A stretch of DNA of 64,000 bases from Vibrio marisflavi CECT 7928 (GTDB taxonomy: Bacteria > Pseudomonadota > Gammaproteobacteria > Enterobacterales > Vibrionaceae): the NCBI RefSeq assembly GCF_921294215.1, contig NZ_CAKLDM010000002.1, positions 1,674,001-1,738,000 on the forward strand, read 5' to 3'. Shown here in pieces: positions 1 through 11,774 of the stretch; positions within the stretch are counted from its first letter, which is position 1, and each line of letters begins with the position of its first letter. Made by a program: the position numbers and the translations under genes. The notes beneath the pieces are model-generated. The model did no database searches, was not told where the DNA came from, and saw only the letters and a list, made by a program, of their open reading frames with translations.

Positions 1-125
1 AATGCACCCAATAATATACCAATACCTAGAGAAGCCACGACATGACGAGAGATGATCGCCAAACTCAAGGCAATGAGTGCGGGTAGCAAAGATATAGGGG
101 AAGAGCTAAAGTCAATTAAATTCAT
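1..125 (-). CDS. NhaC-family Na+/H+ antiporter, N-terminal fragment
   Basis: This is the first 41 codons of a minus-strand gene that leaves the window at its left edge. The readable part begins MNLIDFSSSPISLLPALIAL and continues as a hydrophobic stretch ending in a small-residue-rich segment (GIGILLGA). That is how the first membrane segment of NhaC-type sodium/proton antiporters of Vibrio begins. The family exports Na+ across the inner membrane in exchange for protons. The assignment rests on about 41 residues only, so another polytopic ion transporter is possible. The start is the only in-frame ATG; its ribosome binding site is weak. Confidence 0.55.
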   Translation of the reverse strand, partial: MNLIDFSSSPISLLPALIALSLAIISRHVVASLGIGILLGA

Positions 126-950
126 GATCTGCAAAACCAATTAATAAACGGTTAGAGACCTACTGCAAATTTTATAGGTGGTTTGCCCTATTTATTTTTA
201 TTAAATTAAAAAAGGGTATTCATCACCCAATTTTACAGTAGCGGTCCTTCGCGTAAAATAGTATAGACTACTGGTATGCTGTATCTATTCGATTACAGCG
301 CCAGAAACTTAGTAGATAAAACCAAATCTACTACAAAGAAAAGCGCAGCAGTAGTGTTTTTTAATGATAAGCAAATAAATGCCTGCCTCCTTTCATCCAC
401 AGTGATACGGACAACCTCTCGTACGCCAATTCAATAAAATTGCAAAAGTTTTACTTGTCCATAATCAAAGGGTTGTTAATGATACTTTAGTTAGTATCCT
501 GTGCAATAACAGAAAAGTGCAAATTTGTTACAAATGTTAAGTAGACTACTTTTTTACATATGATTCCCACTTGTGAAGGAATATACCTTATGTATCAAGG
601 TATCAATATAACACGCACCAATATTCATAATAGCATTTCTCAACCATGCAAAACTTCAGCACCTAACATAAATAGAACTCAGTTCCAAAACAAAAAAACG
701 TGGCGAACATCAACATTTTACCAAAGCCACTTATTTGTATGCCATTCTGGTTACTCTCATTTGTAAATTAAGTTGCGTTAGCTATTAAAAATCGATTAGG
801 TTTGTTGTCTTGTTACCACCAATCTTCAATTGCGATGAAAAAATGATATTTTGCGATAAAATTAATCACTATTTGCAACTATATTATTGTTTTCATCTTA
901 AATGCAGTTTAATATTATTAGGTCGTTTGTATTAATTTATAGGAATAGTA
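126..950. other. 825-base AT-rich intergenic region upstream of hns
   Basis: This long gap lies between the divergent antiporter and hns genes. It has no convincing gene; the one reading frame of 68 codons (560-766) lacks a ribosome binding site and resembles nothing known. It contains an 8-bp hairpin (TAGTAGAT at 310-317, ATCTACTA at 326-333), a 6-bp hairpin (GATACT 481-486, AGTATC 493-498) and a 13-base palindrome (539-551). The AT-rich character fits an H-NS-autoregulated promoter region, which is inference. Confidence 0.5.
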
Positions 951-1361
951 ATGTCGGAAATAACTAAAACTTTATTAAATATTCGCAGCCTACGTGCTTT
1001 CTCTCGCGAATTAACTCTTGAGCAACTTGAAGAAGCGTTAGAGAAGTTGACTATTGTTGTAACAGAAAGACAAGATGCAGAAGCTCAAGAACGCGAAGCC
1101 CTAGCACAACAAGAAGCTAAACTGTCTGCTATCGCTGACCAAATTGCGAAAGACGGCATTGATGTAGAAGCTCTAATTTCTGCTCTATCTGGTGAAGGCA
1201 AAGCTAAAGGTAAAGCTAAGCGTGCTCCTCGCCCACCTAAATACAAGTACATTGACCCTGTATCTGGTGAAGAGAAAACTTGGACTGGCCAAGGCCGCAC
1301 TCCTTCAGCTATTCAAGTTGAACTTGATGCAGGTAAAACACTAGAAGATTTCGCTATCTAA
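951..1361 (+). CDS. hns: H-NS family nucleoid-associated protein (VicH)
   Basis: A 136-residue histone-like nucleoid-structuring protein, the usual family length. H-NS binds curved AT-rich DNA, silences horizontally acquired and stress genes, and oligomerises along DNA. Residues 1-65 form the charged helical oligomerisation domain. A linker rich in Lys, Gly and Ala (81-95) follows. The C-terminal DNA-binding domain carries WTGQGRTP at 111-118, with the minor-groove QGR motif at 114-116. The gene is monocistronic: an 825-base AT-rich leader precedes it and a strong terminator follows 25 bases after the stop. The Vibrio cholerae homologue is called VicH. Confidence 0.96.
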   Translation: MSEITKTLLNIRSLRAFSRELTLEQLEEALEKLTIVVTERQDAEAQEREALAQQEAKLSAIADQIAKDGIDVEALISALSGEGKAKGKAKRAPRPPKYKYIDPVSGEEKTWTGQGRTPSAIQVELDAGKTLEDFAI

Positions 1362-1385
1362 AATAGCTTTCTAGTACTGAATTGA

Positions 1386-1414
1386 TAAAAAAGCCGCTAA
1401 TAAGCGGCTTTTTT
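1386..1414. terminator. Bidirectional intrinsic terminator, hns/gsk
   Basis: A perfect 7-bp stem AGCCGCT (1392-1398) / AGCGGCT (1403-1409) with a four-base loop, preceded by an A run and followed by a T run. It can end hns on the plus strand and gsk on the minus strand. Confidence 0.9.
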
Positions 1415-1430
1415 GTATCGGTTAATTACT

Positions 1431-2735
1431 CTATCTTTCCCAATAAGCTTCTTCTAAGCTGTCTTCTCTTTCTGGTAACCCACGAGAAAGGCGAGGAGAA
1501 TGCTGAGCCAAAACTTCGTAACTAGCTCTATTGGCATATTTGCACACCTGCGAAAAAGAGGAATATGTTAGGAAAGAGTAATTGTGCTTACTGGAATTAG
1601 GGACATTATTCTTATGGTATTTATTTGCAGCCATATCATGCAACAATGCAGAAAGCGCCGCATCCCCTGCTCCATTAGTATTCTTTATTTTTTCTGGCCC
1701 ACCCATATATGGTGAAATATGAGAATAGACTCGAATAGGGTTATCACACAGTTCTTTGTTTGCTGGACGACTAAACTCGTAGCGATTGAATTCAGCAATT
1801 TTGCCCGGTAGCAATGGTAAAGAAGTTTGACGTTTCGCTGACTCTTCCGTGTAACCAGCCATAAATAACCCTAATGGGCCAGCGGTACATAATACAAGGT
1901 CTACCCACTCTAGCGCACTATTAGCAGCTAATAACGGATCGCTTTCCCCAGTTAATGCTTCAGCCTCTTCTTCATTCATGGCAACAACAGTTACATTATC
2001 TTGCAAAAACTTTTGCCAGTATTCTCTATCATCCTGAATAACGAATTTAGTACCAAGAGTTAATACAACTGGCACTTCATATTTCTTTGCATATTCTATT
2101 GCTTTCATTGTTGCTTGTGGCATTGGGTCGCCATCTTTACAACGAACTAAATAAGCCGTTAATACCAAAGCAGAAGCATTTTTGAATATACATTCTTGTA
2201 TACTATCAGGCTTCAATTGGTTCATTTGACCTTCACTAATCGCAAAAGTTCTCTCACCATCTTCGGTAATAAGTGTAAAGCATCGACCAATAGGACCATC
2301 TACTGCTTGTAGATAATTTAAATCCATACGGCTAGAGGTATTGCACAAATAACGATAGCCATAACTACCGATCTTAATATCTTGGCTCATTACTCCTAAT
2401 AGCGTTGAGCGGTCGTCAGCAAGTACGGAGTAATTATGTAAAGTATTACCAATTGTGCCCCCTGCAAACTCATTGGTAATCAATTTATTGTTGACTAACT
2501 CTTGATAAAGTTCTTCTGCTGATTCATCGTCAATGACAAGAGAGTGTCCTTTACTTAGTTTATATTTCTCAATCAATTCAGTCGTCACCTTAGCCTCGAT
2601 ATCTACCAAAGTCTGATCAATACCGATGATGTGCGTATGAGACATGTTTTTATTCTGCTGAGATTGACTAACCAACAGGTCACGCTCATCTACAGGGAAA
2701 TAGTGTTTGGATTTTCGTTGTCCAGGAAATTTCAT
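1431..2735 (-). CDS. gsk: Inosine-guanosine kinase
   Basis: A 434-residue PfkB-family nucleoside kinase with the same length as E. coli Gsk. It phosphorylates guanosine and inosine to GMP and IMP in purine salvage, in the cytoplasm. The PfkB signature NTNGAGDAALSALL is near residues 352-365, with the catalytic Asp in GAGD (355-358). The N-terminal part shows the FAGGTIGNT substrate-binding glycines typical of ribokinase-fold enzymes. The gene is transcribed divergently from mnmA-hflD-purB. A PurR-type palindrome lies 82 bases upstream of its start, so purine repression is likely. Confidence 0.95.
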   Translation of the reverse strand: MKFPGQRKSKHYFPVDERDLLVSQSQQNKNMSHTHIIGIDQTLVDIEAKVTTELIEKYKLSKGHSLVIDDESAEELYQELVNNKLITNEFAGGTIGNTLHNYSVLADDRSTLLGVMSQDIKIGSYGYRYLCNTSSRMDLNYLQAVDGPIGRCFTLITEDGERTFAISEGQMNQLKPDSIQECIFKNASALVLTAYLVRCKDGDPMPQATMKAIEYAKKYEVPVVLTLGTKFVIQDDREYWQKFLQDNVTVVAMNEEEAEALTGESDPLLAANSALEWVDLVLCTAGPLGLFMAGYTEESAKRQTSLPLLPGKIAEFNRYEFSRPANKELCDNPIRVYSHISPYMGGPEKIKNTNGAGDAALSALLHDMAANKYHKNNVPNSSKHNYSFLTYSSFSQVCKYANRASYEVLAQHSPRLSRGLPEREDSLEEAYWER

Positions 2736-2816
2736 ATTACTGATTCTAAATTGACGATAGACAGAAGAAGGCGAATTCTACATAGACTGACAGCCATCAG
2801 CAATATTTAGTCAAAT

Positions 2817-2830
2817 AGCAAACGTTTGCT
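2817..2830. promoter_or_regulatory. PurR-type operator between gsk and mnmA
   Basis: AGCAAACGTTTGCT is a perfect 14-base palindrome that matches the core of the PUR box (ACGCAAACGTTTGCGT) apart from the outer bases. It lies between two divergent units that both contain purine genes: gsk for salvage and mnmA-hflD-purB for de novo synthesis. PurR binding has not been shown here. Confidence 0.75.
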
Positions 2831-2853
2831 CTGCAAAAATATACCTAATATAA

Positions 2854-4050
<1,197 letters not shown>

Positions 4051-4076
4051 ACGATTCAATTGAGGAGTATTAATAC

Positions 4077-6102
<2,026 letters not shown>

Positions 6103-6122
6103 TTCAACTCGAAATACATTCA

Positions 6123-6148
6123 AAGCCTCGACATAGTCGGGGCTTTTT
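6123..6148 (+). terminator. Intrinsic terminator after purB
   Basis: A 10-bp stem AAGCCTCGAC (6123-6132) / GTCGGGGCTT (6136-6145) with one G-T pair, a three-base loop and a T run. Confidence 0.88.
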
Positions 6149-6167
6149 ATTGCTTACAACTAAGCCC

Positions 6168-6689
6168 CTACTTTTGGAAAAACAACGTTATCCTCGCGAC
6201 TTCAATACCAAACTTTCTCACTGAAGTAATGTTAAACACATGTCTTTCATCTTGGCGATATAACCAATCATCAAAACTGACCTCATAGCTGCTATCACCC
6301 ACTTTAAGATTGAAATCATATTGCCAGTGCAGTGCATTGCCCTTTACAACCCCTTTCGCTACACCAATGATGTCATCGGCTTTTCCTTGGTAAGTTCCAT
6401 CTGTCATCTTGGTAATCACCCAAGTACGCTGCGTCTTTTCTCCATCATCAAAGACAAAATCTTCTTTGAGCGTTAAAGTATTTTCTTTTACCGTACCAAC
6501 AAGTTTCACCTCAAAACGGCGAGTTTGCTTGTTTGAGTAATCTTGCACCATTCCCCACGCATGAGACTGACCAGAAAAATACTCGAATAAATTGAAGGTG
6601 GGTTGAGTCTTTTCATAGTCACTGATATCAGTAGAACAAGCAGCAAGAAATATTACCAAAGCTAAATAACACCACTTCAATCTTTTCAT
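6168..6689 (-). CDS. DUF3833 lipoprotein
   Basis: A 173-residue predicted lipoprotein. The signal peptide ends in a lipobox LAAC, with the lipidated Cys at residue 18. The rest is a beta-rich domain of the DUF3833 family, whose function is unknown. It is the last gene of the seven-gene fatty-acid-modification operon, and its start overlaps the stop of the gene before it by four bases (ATGA), so translation is probably coupled. Asp follows soon after the lipidated Cys, but not at +2, so outer-membrane sorting is the default prediction. Family members usually sit beside the same CFA/DUF1365/amine oxidase genes. Confidence 0.82.
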   Translation of the reverse strand: MKRLKWCYLALVIFLAACSTDISDYEKTQPTFNLFEYFSGQSHAWGMVQDYSNKQTRRFEVKLVGTVKENTLTLKEDFVFDDGEKTQRTWVITKMTDGTYQGKADDIIGVAKGVVKGNALHWQYDFNLKVGDSSYEVSFDDWLYRQDERHVFNITSVRKFGIEVARITLFFQK

Positions 6690-7738
6690 TTGTTTTCACC
6701 GACGAGTTTAGCTCTTAGCCGTGGGTACTCTCCTTTAGGTGACAACCAAATAGAAAGAAAAGCATCGTTAAGTTGAGATGAAGCCACTTGTCCTATGAAC
6801 TGTTCTTGTTCGCCCAAAGGCAAATAGTAGAATCGACCTGTATTTCCATCGGTTACATATGTTAAACGTTCTTTGTCAGAAATATTTGGAAAGATTTCCT
6901 GTAGTGACCTTAACCATGGTGTAATCTCAGCGGGTGTATAGCCGAGCTTGAGCCACTGTTTTTTAGTCGCTGAAAGTAAATCTTCTTTTGTTATGTTTCT
7001 TTCATAGTCAATTTGCAACGCGAGTGGATGAGGCGCAATATCATCTTGCTGGACATATTGTCCATCTGGAGAGAGCAATCGCGCTTGGTATATGTCAAAG
7101 AAAAGCCACGAAAAGTCAGCTTTACCAACAATTGGCCAGCTCTGCCATTCCTTATCTGCAGGCTGACCACTTTGCGTTGCCTGTGCGGATCCCGAATATG
7201 GTAGAACGAGTATCAAAGCCAGCATTATTTTTGCAGAGTTACTTTCTACAATAATACTCTTCTCAGAACTAAACAGCCTTAAGACAAATACTGTTATCAA
7301 GCACCATTCAATAAACAATACGCTCAGCGTTAGCCATTGACTATTGATCTCAGCCGCACCCAATTTAGCACCAGCAAGATAACTCAACGCTCCAGCTAGG
7401 CCAGCCAGTGGCGCAACAATAGTATATGAGTATTTAATGATCACCGGAAACAGGGCGTAAGCATACCAAGCAAAGCCTAACCACAAACCGACTAACCATA
7501 TAGGTAGATGCCAAGTAGAAAATTCCAACAAACCGAAATGGACATTGAGAGTATCTAAAAACAATCCAGTTAATACGACTGCAAATAGTTTAAATACCGG
7601 TAGTGAACTCCAGCTAATTGCGTACGTCATAGCTACTAATGCCAGAAGTACCCACTGCCATTGATAAGTGCCCAATACAGCGATAAACCACATCACTTGA
7701 AACCATGTCGAAATAACAATTAGCTTAACCATAATCAA
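6686..7738 (-). CDS. DUF2878 membrane domain fused to chalcone-isomerase-like domain
   Basis: A 350-residue two-part protein. Residues 1-157 are a DUF2878-type membrane domain with about five hydrophobic segments. Residues 172-187 look like a second, internal signal peptide (MLALILVLPYSGSAQA). Residues 188-350 resemble the secreted chalcone-isomerase-like domain. The two parts are separate genes in many relatives as I recall, so this looks like an in-frame fusion that kept the old signal sequence. Independent translation from the internal ATG at 7225 is possible, but I see no good ribosome binding site. The start overlaps the methyltransferase stop and the end overlaps the lipoprotein start, each by four bases. 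Function unknown; probably part of lipid modification. Confidence 0.75.
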   Translation of the reverse strand: MIMVKLIVISTWFQVMWFIAVLGTYQWQWVLLALVAMTYAISWSSLPVFKLFAVVLTGLFLDTLNVHFGLLEFSTWHLPIWLVGLWLGFAWYAYALFPVIIKYSYTIVAPLAGLAGALSYLAGAKLGAAEINSQWLTLSVLFIEWCLITVFVLRLFSSEKSIIVESNSAKIMLALILVLPYSGSAQATQSGQPADKEWQSWPIVGKADFSWLFFDIYQARLLSPDGQYVQQDDIAPHPLALQIDYERNITKEDLLSATKKQWLKLGYTPAEITPWLRSLQEIFPNISDKERLTYVTDGNTGRFYYLPLGEQEQFIGQVASSQLNDAFLSIWLSPKGEYPRLRAKLVGENK

Positions 7739-8982
7739 AACCTCTCGAAGGTAAGATGCACTGTACTTATGCTCTTAGCTTTGAAGCCACCCTCACAGTA
7801 ACAAAGATAGTAGCGCCACATTCTGATGAACCTTTCATCAAAACCTTGTTGGCGCACAGACGATATTTGCACCTCAAACCGCTCTCGCCACTCACACAAT
7901 GTCTGCGCGTAATCTAAACCGATATCGTGTAAGTCTCTAAGTACTAGGCCAGTATGTTGAGTAGTGGTCGCGAGCAAATTCGTTACCGAGGGTAATAGCC
8001 CACCCGGGAAAATATACTTTTGAATAAAGTCGACACTGTTTGAGTAATTGCGATATCGCTGGTCGGCAATAGTAATGGCTTGTATCGCCAATAAGCCGTT
8101 AGGCTTTAACATTGAATAGCACTTCGACAAGTAGGAAGCTAAGTACTGCTTGCCAACCGCCTCTACCATTTCAATTGATACAATTTTGTCGTACTGGCCT
8201 TCTAACAAACGGTAGTCTTGATCAAGCAGTTCAATTTTATCAGTCAGGCCCTCTTCTAAGATACGCTGCGCCGTATAGTCATGTTGCTCTTGGGAAATTG
8301 TTGTGGTGGTTACCTGACAACCATAATGTTTAGCCATGTATATCGCCATCGCCCCCCAACCCGTACCAATCTCAAGTACATGATCATTTTCCGTCAAGCT
8401 CATCTGCTGACACAAACGATCCATTTTATTGATCTGAGCTTGCTCTAAATCGCAGCCTTGTGAGTAAATAGCCGACGAGTAGAGCATATTTTTATCTAGA
8501 AAAAGCTTATAAAAATCGTTCCCCAGATCGTAGTGAGCGTGAATGTTCTCTTTCGAGTTTTTAAAAGTATTGCGTTTAAGCCAATGCGCCACTTTTTCAA
8601 TCCATTTTGTTACAACACCTATATTCCCATCCCAGCGATCAAGTGCATCTTGGTTTAACGCAATGACCTCAACCAAATCGGTGAGGTCTGGGCTATTCCA
8701 CAGCCCTTCCATATAAGCTTCACCAGCCCCAATGCTCCCTCTTTTTAAAATGCTGGTATAAAAGTTGGGGTCAGAGATGATTAACGTAGCGTCTGGGTAG
8801 CGCTCTGACGACTGACCAAACGAAACATAACTTGGTGAATCAGGCGCTAAATCGTGAAAGGATTCCGTAACTGTTAAAGAACCTTTTTCAATGCCCTGCA
8901 TCAGTTTAAACATTATTGTTCGCGCACCGAGCTGAACTTTGGTCAGCTGACAAGGGGCTAATATCGTATCAGTGTTGATCAT
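7735..8982 (-). CDS. Cyclopropane-fatty-acyl-phospholipid synthase family methyltransferase
   Basis: A 415-residue SAM-dependent enzyme of the CFA synthase family, which methylates or cyclopropanates double bonds of phospholipid acyl chains at the membrane. The SAM motif VLEIGTGWGAMAIYMA is intact, followed by the typical TTTISQEQ. The family HYDLGNDFYKLFLD stretch that contacts substrate is also present. It sits with a FAD amine oxidase, DUF1365 and an SDR enzyme behind an ECF-type promoter. This is the company kept by the Rhodobacter singlet-oxygen-responsive CFA-like genes that make methylated or furan fatty acids, so the product may be a methyl-branched or furan acid rather than a plain cyclopropane. 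The start overlaps the DUF1365 stop (ATGA). Confidence 0.85.
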   Translation of the reverse strand: MINTDTILAPCQLTKVQLGARTIMFKLMQGIEKGSLTVTESFHDLAPDSPSYVSFGQSSERYPDATLIISDPNFYTSILKRGSIGAGEAYMEGLWNSPDLTDLVEVIALNQDALDRWDGNIGVVTKWIEKVAHWLKRNTFKNSKENIHAHYDLGNDFYKLFLDKNMLYSSAIYSQGCDLEQAQINKMDRLCQQMSLTENDHVLEIGTGWGAMAIYMAKHYGCQVTTTTISQEQHDYTAQRILEEGLTDKIELLDQDYRLLEGQYDKIVSIEMVEAVGKQYLASYLSKCYSMLKPNGLLAIQAITIADQRYRNYSNSVDFIQKYIFPGGLLPSVTNLLATTTQHTGLVLRDLHDIGLDYAQTLCEWRERFEVQISSVRQQGFDERFIRMWRYYLCYCEGGFKAKSISTVHLTFERF

Positions 8983-9755
8983 TTCCCTACTCCTTGAGAA
9001 GGCTCTTTCTCTTGAACCGGTGTATCCGAATACTTAGGGTGACTATAAAAAGGCGCACCCTTAAACCATAATTTCGCAGCTTGCCAATAAATACTCGTTA
9101 CCACTTTTACTGTCATAATCGGTGTTTTAAGCAATTGAATTAGCAAGCGACGTGAAGAAAAATCGAATGCCTTCATCGACAACAAAGCATCAAACTCTTT
9201 TCGCTCTCTTGAACAGCTCAAGTGAATAAAGAGCTTGTCATCCAGTGGCTTTAATACCCAATCATAAGTTTGATCAATTGGGTTGAATGGAGAAACATGG
9301 AAAGCCTTTTTGTGATGCCATGTTACTTTTCTTTGCCCTTTTTCTACCGGAATAGCGTAGTAGTGGCGTTCGTTCCACGGAGTATTACTCACCTCTGCAA
9401 TCACATAGCGCCACTCATTCTCTTCATCGTAAATGTAATAGAAGTTAACTGGGCTGAAATATAGACCTAAGTACCTCAGATGAATGACAGCGACAGTGCG
9501 CCCGCTAAGTTTTTCTCCTGTCAGCTCAAATAATTTGTCAAACAAAGCCTGCTTTAAATTTCCTCTTCCGCAATAGTCATTTCTGCGAAATCTAGCCCAA
9601 TGCCACCATTTGTCACCAAAACCCCAAATACGTTTTTTCAACGTATCCAATTCATCAAGATCGATACCAAGCATGAACATCTTATAAGACAAGGAGTGTT
9701 TTACCGGACTAAAACGCCTGTGATTCACGTGACCAATCAAAATCTTGCTTCTCAT
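8979..9755 (-). CDS. DUF1365 family protein
   Basis: A 258-residue DUF1365 protein with no known activity. It is usually found between a FAD amine oxidase and a CFA-like methyltransferase, as here. Family-typical sequence includes the N-terminal GHVNHRRFSPVKHSLSY, the central NPVNFYY-like segment (SPVNFYYIYD) and FHVSPFNP. I chose the ATG at 9755 because GAGG lies six bases upstream; an upstream ATG at 9791 would overlap the previous gene by 28 bases. The family looks soluble or peripheral to the membrane. A role in acyl-chain modification is inferred from its neighbours. Confidence 0.85.
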   Translation of the reverse strand: MRSKILIGHVNHRRFSPVKHSLSYKMFMLGIDLDELDTLKKRIWGFGDKWWHWARFRRNDYCGRGNLKQALFDKLFELTGEKLSGRTVAVIHLRYLGLYFSPVNFYYIYDEENEWRYVIAEVSNTPWNERHYYAIPVEKGQRKVTWHHKKAFHVSPFNPIDQTYDWVLKPLDDKLFIHLSCSRERKEFDALLSMKAFDFSSRRLLIQLLKTPIMTVKVVTSIYWQAAKLWFKGAPFYSHPKYSDTPVQEKEPSQGVGK

Positions 9756-9763
9756 GAAAAACC

Positions 9764-11041
9764 TCACACCGCTTTTCGCTTGTCTTGGCATTGAAAGTTA
9801 ATACCTCGGACAACATCCAACGCACTTTTTACGCCATCTTCATGGAAGCCGTTGTACCAATATGCGCCGCAAAACCAAGTTCGATTCTCTCCATTTATTT
9901 CATCCTTTCTTGCTCTAGCTTGAATAGACTGAGTAGTAAACACGGGATGATGATAGACGAATGACCTTATGACCTTGATCGGGTTGATACGCTCAGTACT
10001 GTTTAAAGAAACACAGAAGGTATGGTTGGATTGAATACCTTGCAAAATGTTCATATTGTACGTAACAGACGGTAGTAGTTGACCACTTTCTGTTTTCTCA
10101 TCAATAAGGTAATTCCAAGAGGCCCAAGCCGACTTCGCATTTGGTAGCAATGTAGTATCGGTGTGCAGTACTACGTCGTTAGCCCTATAAGCCATACTTT
10201 GTAATACTTCACGTTCTGGTTCAGTCCTATCATTCAGTAGTGCTAACGCTTGGTCACTGTGACAAGCAAATATTACATAGTCATAACGCTCTGCGCCTTT
10301 CGAGCTTTCAATTGTCACGCCAGCTGCATCGCGCTTTACCGAATAGACTGGGCAGTTAAGTCGTATTTCATCTTTGAAGTCGCGAGTTAGCGGCTCGATA
10401 TACGAACGTGAACCACCAGGGATAACATACCATTGGGGACGGTTAACAATATCTAATAGGCCGTGGTTGAGGAAAAAACGAAAGAAAAATGTAACTGGCA
10501 AGCTTCGAATATCCGCCATACTTGAAGACCAAATAGCTGCCCCCATCGGTAAAATATAGTTTTCACAGAAATACTCGCTAAAAGCATGTGCTTGTAGAAA
10601 GTCACCTAAAGTATAAGTTTCGTCACCTGAATTCTGAGCATGGTGAACTTTAGCGAGCTTATTGAAACGCAAAATTTCAGCAATAAATCGATAAAATTTA
10701 GGGCTAAATAGATTGCGTTTTTGCGCAAATAAAGTGGCCAAAGTATGGCCGTTATACTCTAAGCCTATCCTTTGATTATTTACGCTAAAACTCATTTCTG
10801 TCGGGTTGCCTTGCACTCCAATTTCTTCGAGCATAGTGATGAAGTTTGGATACGTTCTATCGTTAAAAACGATAAACCCTGTATCGACCGCATAGATATG
10901 GTCATCAAGTTGCACATCTACCGTTGCGGTATGACCTCCAATATAATCATTAGCTTCAAATAACGTCACGTTGTGTTCTCTTGCTAAATGATATCCGCAC
11001 GTTAAACCTGAAATACCTGTACCTATGATTGCTATATTCAT
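9764..11041 (-). CDS. FAD-dependent amine-oxidase-family protein
   Basis: A 425-residue flavoprotein of the NAD(P)-binding/amine oxidase superfamily. The Rossmann motif GTGISG is at residues 7-12 and the ribose-binding acidic residue is in LFEANDYIGGHT. Similar proteins sit beside CFA-like enzymes; in Rhodobacter one such flavoprotein (UfaD, as I recall) desaturates a methylated fatty acid on the way to furan acids. A fatty-acyl desaturase or dehydrogenase role is therefore more likely than amine oxidation, but this is inference. It lies ten bases after the SDR gene and eight bases before the DUF1365 start. Confidence 0.82.
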   Translation of the reverse strand: MNIAIIGTGISGLTCGYHLAREHNVTLFEANDYIGGHTATVDVQLDDHIYAVDTGFIVFNDRTYPNFITMLEEIGVQGNPTEMSFSVNNQRIGLEYNGHTLATLFAQKRNLFSPKFYRFIAEILRFNKLAKVHHAQNSGDETYTLGDFLQAHAFSEYFCENYILPMGAAIWSSSMADIRSLPVTFFFRFFLNHGLLDIVNRPQWYVIPGGSRSYIEPLTRDFKDEIRLNCPVYSVKRDAAGVTIESSKGAERYDYVIFACHSDQALALLNDRTEPEREVLQSMAYRANDVVLHTDTTLLPNAKSAWASWNYLIDEKTESGQLLPSVTYNMNILQGIQSNHTFCVSLNSTERINPIKVIRSFVYHHPVFTTQSIQARARKDEINGENRTWFCGAYWYNGFHEDGVKSALDVVRGINFQCQDKRKAV

Positions 11042-11051
11042 GATAATCCCT

Positions 11052-11774
11052 TTAATTCGTCAGTTTCGATGCAATGGCAAGCTGCCATCGATACGGCATC
11101 AATCCAATCAAGCGCAAAATTGACGTAAACCAGAAAGGAAAATAGATAAAGCTCTTACCTTTTTGGATAGATTTTCTGATTGTTTCAGAGGCTTCTTCTA
11201 CTGAAATCATCATCGGCATTGGAAAGGTATTTTTGTCTGTAAGCGGGGTTTTTACAAAACCCGGGTACACAACGGATACTTGAATGCCTTTTTCTTTTAA
11301 GTCCAGTTTCAATGCTCGAGCAAAATAGCTCACCGCAGCTTTCGACGCTCCATAGGCCTCAGCTCTCGGCAATGCCACTTCACTTGCTATCGAACCAACA
11401 ATCACCACTTTATGACTTCGCTGTAAATGATGTTGAATCGACTCAATGCTGTTAGCGAGTCCAATAACATTGGTACTCATCACTCTAGCAATCAATGCCG
11501 CATCAACTACGCCATCATCTACGTACTCACAGTCACCCGCATTCAAAATCCACAGCTGTGGTATGACAGGTAAATCGCGTAATACATCTTTAGCTTGATT
11601 GAGATCCGTAATATCGAATTGCACAGTGTGGATGCTAGAGGAGTAGCTGGACAGAGCACCTAGCCGACTCGGGTTTCGACCGCACGCTATCACTTTCCAG
11701 CCAGCGTTCGAATAATCTTTCGCTAGTTGCAAGCCGATTCCAGAAGTCGCTCCAGTAATAAAGACCGTCTTCAT
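11052..11774 (-). CDS. Short-chain dehydrogenase/reductase
   Basis: A 240-residue classical SDR oxidoreductase. The NAD(P)-binding motif TGATSGIG is at 7-14, NAG at 78-80, and the catalytic Ser128, Tyr141 and Lys145 are intact (YGASK). The Arg after the second strand (CGRNPSR) suggests NADP(H) preference. The substrate is unknown; the operon suggests a lipid or lipid-derived carbonyl. A hydrophobic tail near 210-225 could bring it to the membrane. The start overlaps the NTF2-like gene stop by four bases (ATGA). Confidence 0.88.
   Translation of the reverse strand: MKTVFITGATSGIGLQLAKDYSNAGWKVIACGRNPSRLGALSSYSSSIHTVQFDITDLNQAKDVLRDLPVIPQLWILNAGDCEYVDDGVVDAALIARVMSTNVIGLANSIESIQHHLQRSHKVVIVGSIASEVALPRAEAYGASKAAVSYFARALKLDLKEKGIQVSVVYPGFVKTPLTDKNTFPMPMMISVEEASETIRKSIQKGKSFIYFPFWFTSILRLIGLMPYRWQLAIASKLTN

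Noticed and set aside
560..766. 68-residue reading frame upstream of hns
   Set aside because: It has no ribosome binding site, odd composition and no recognisable family; it lies in AT-rich leader DNA.
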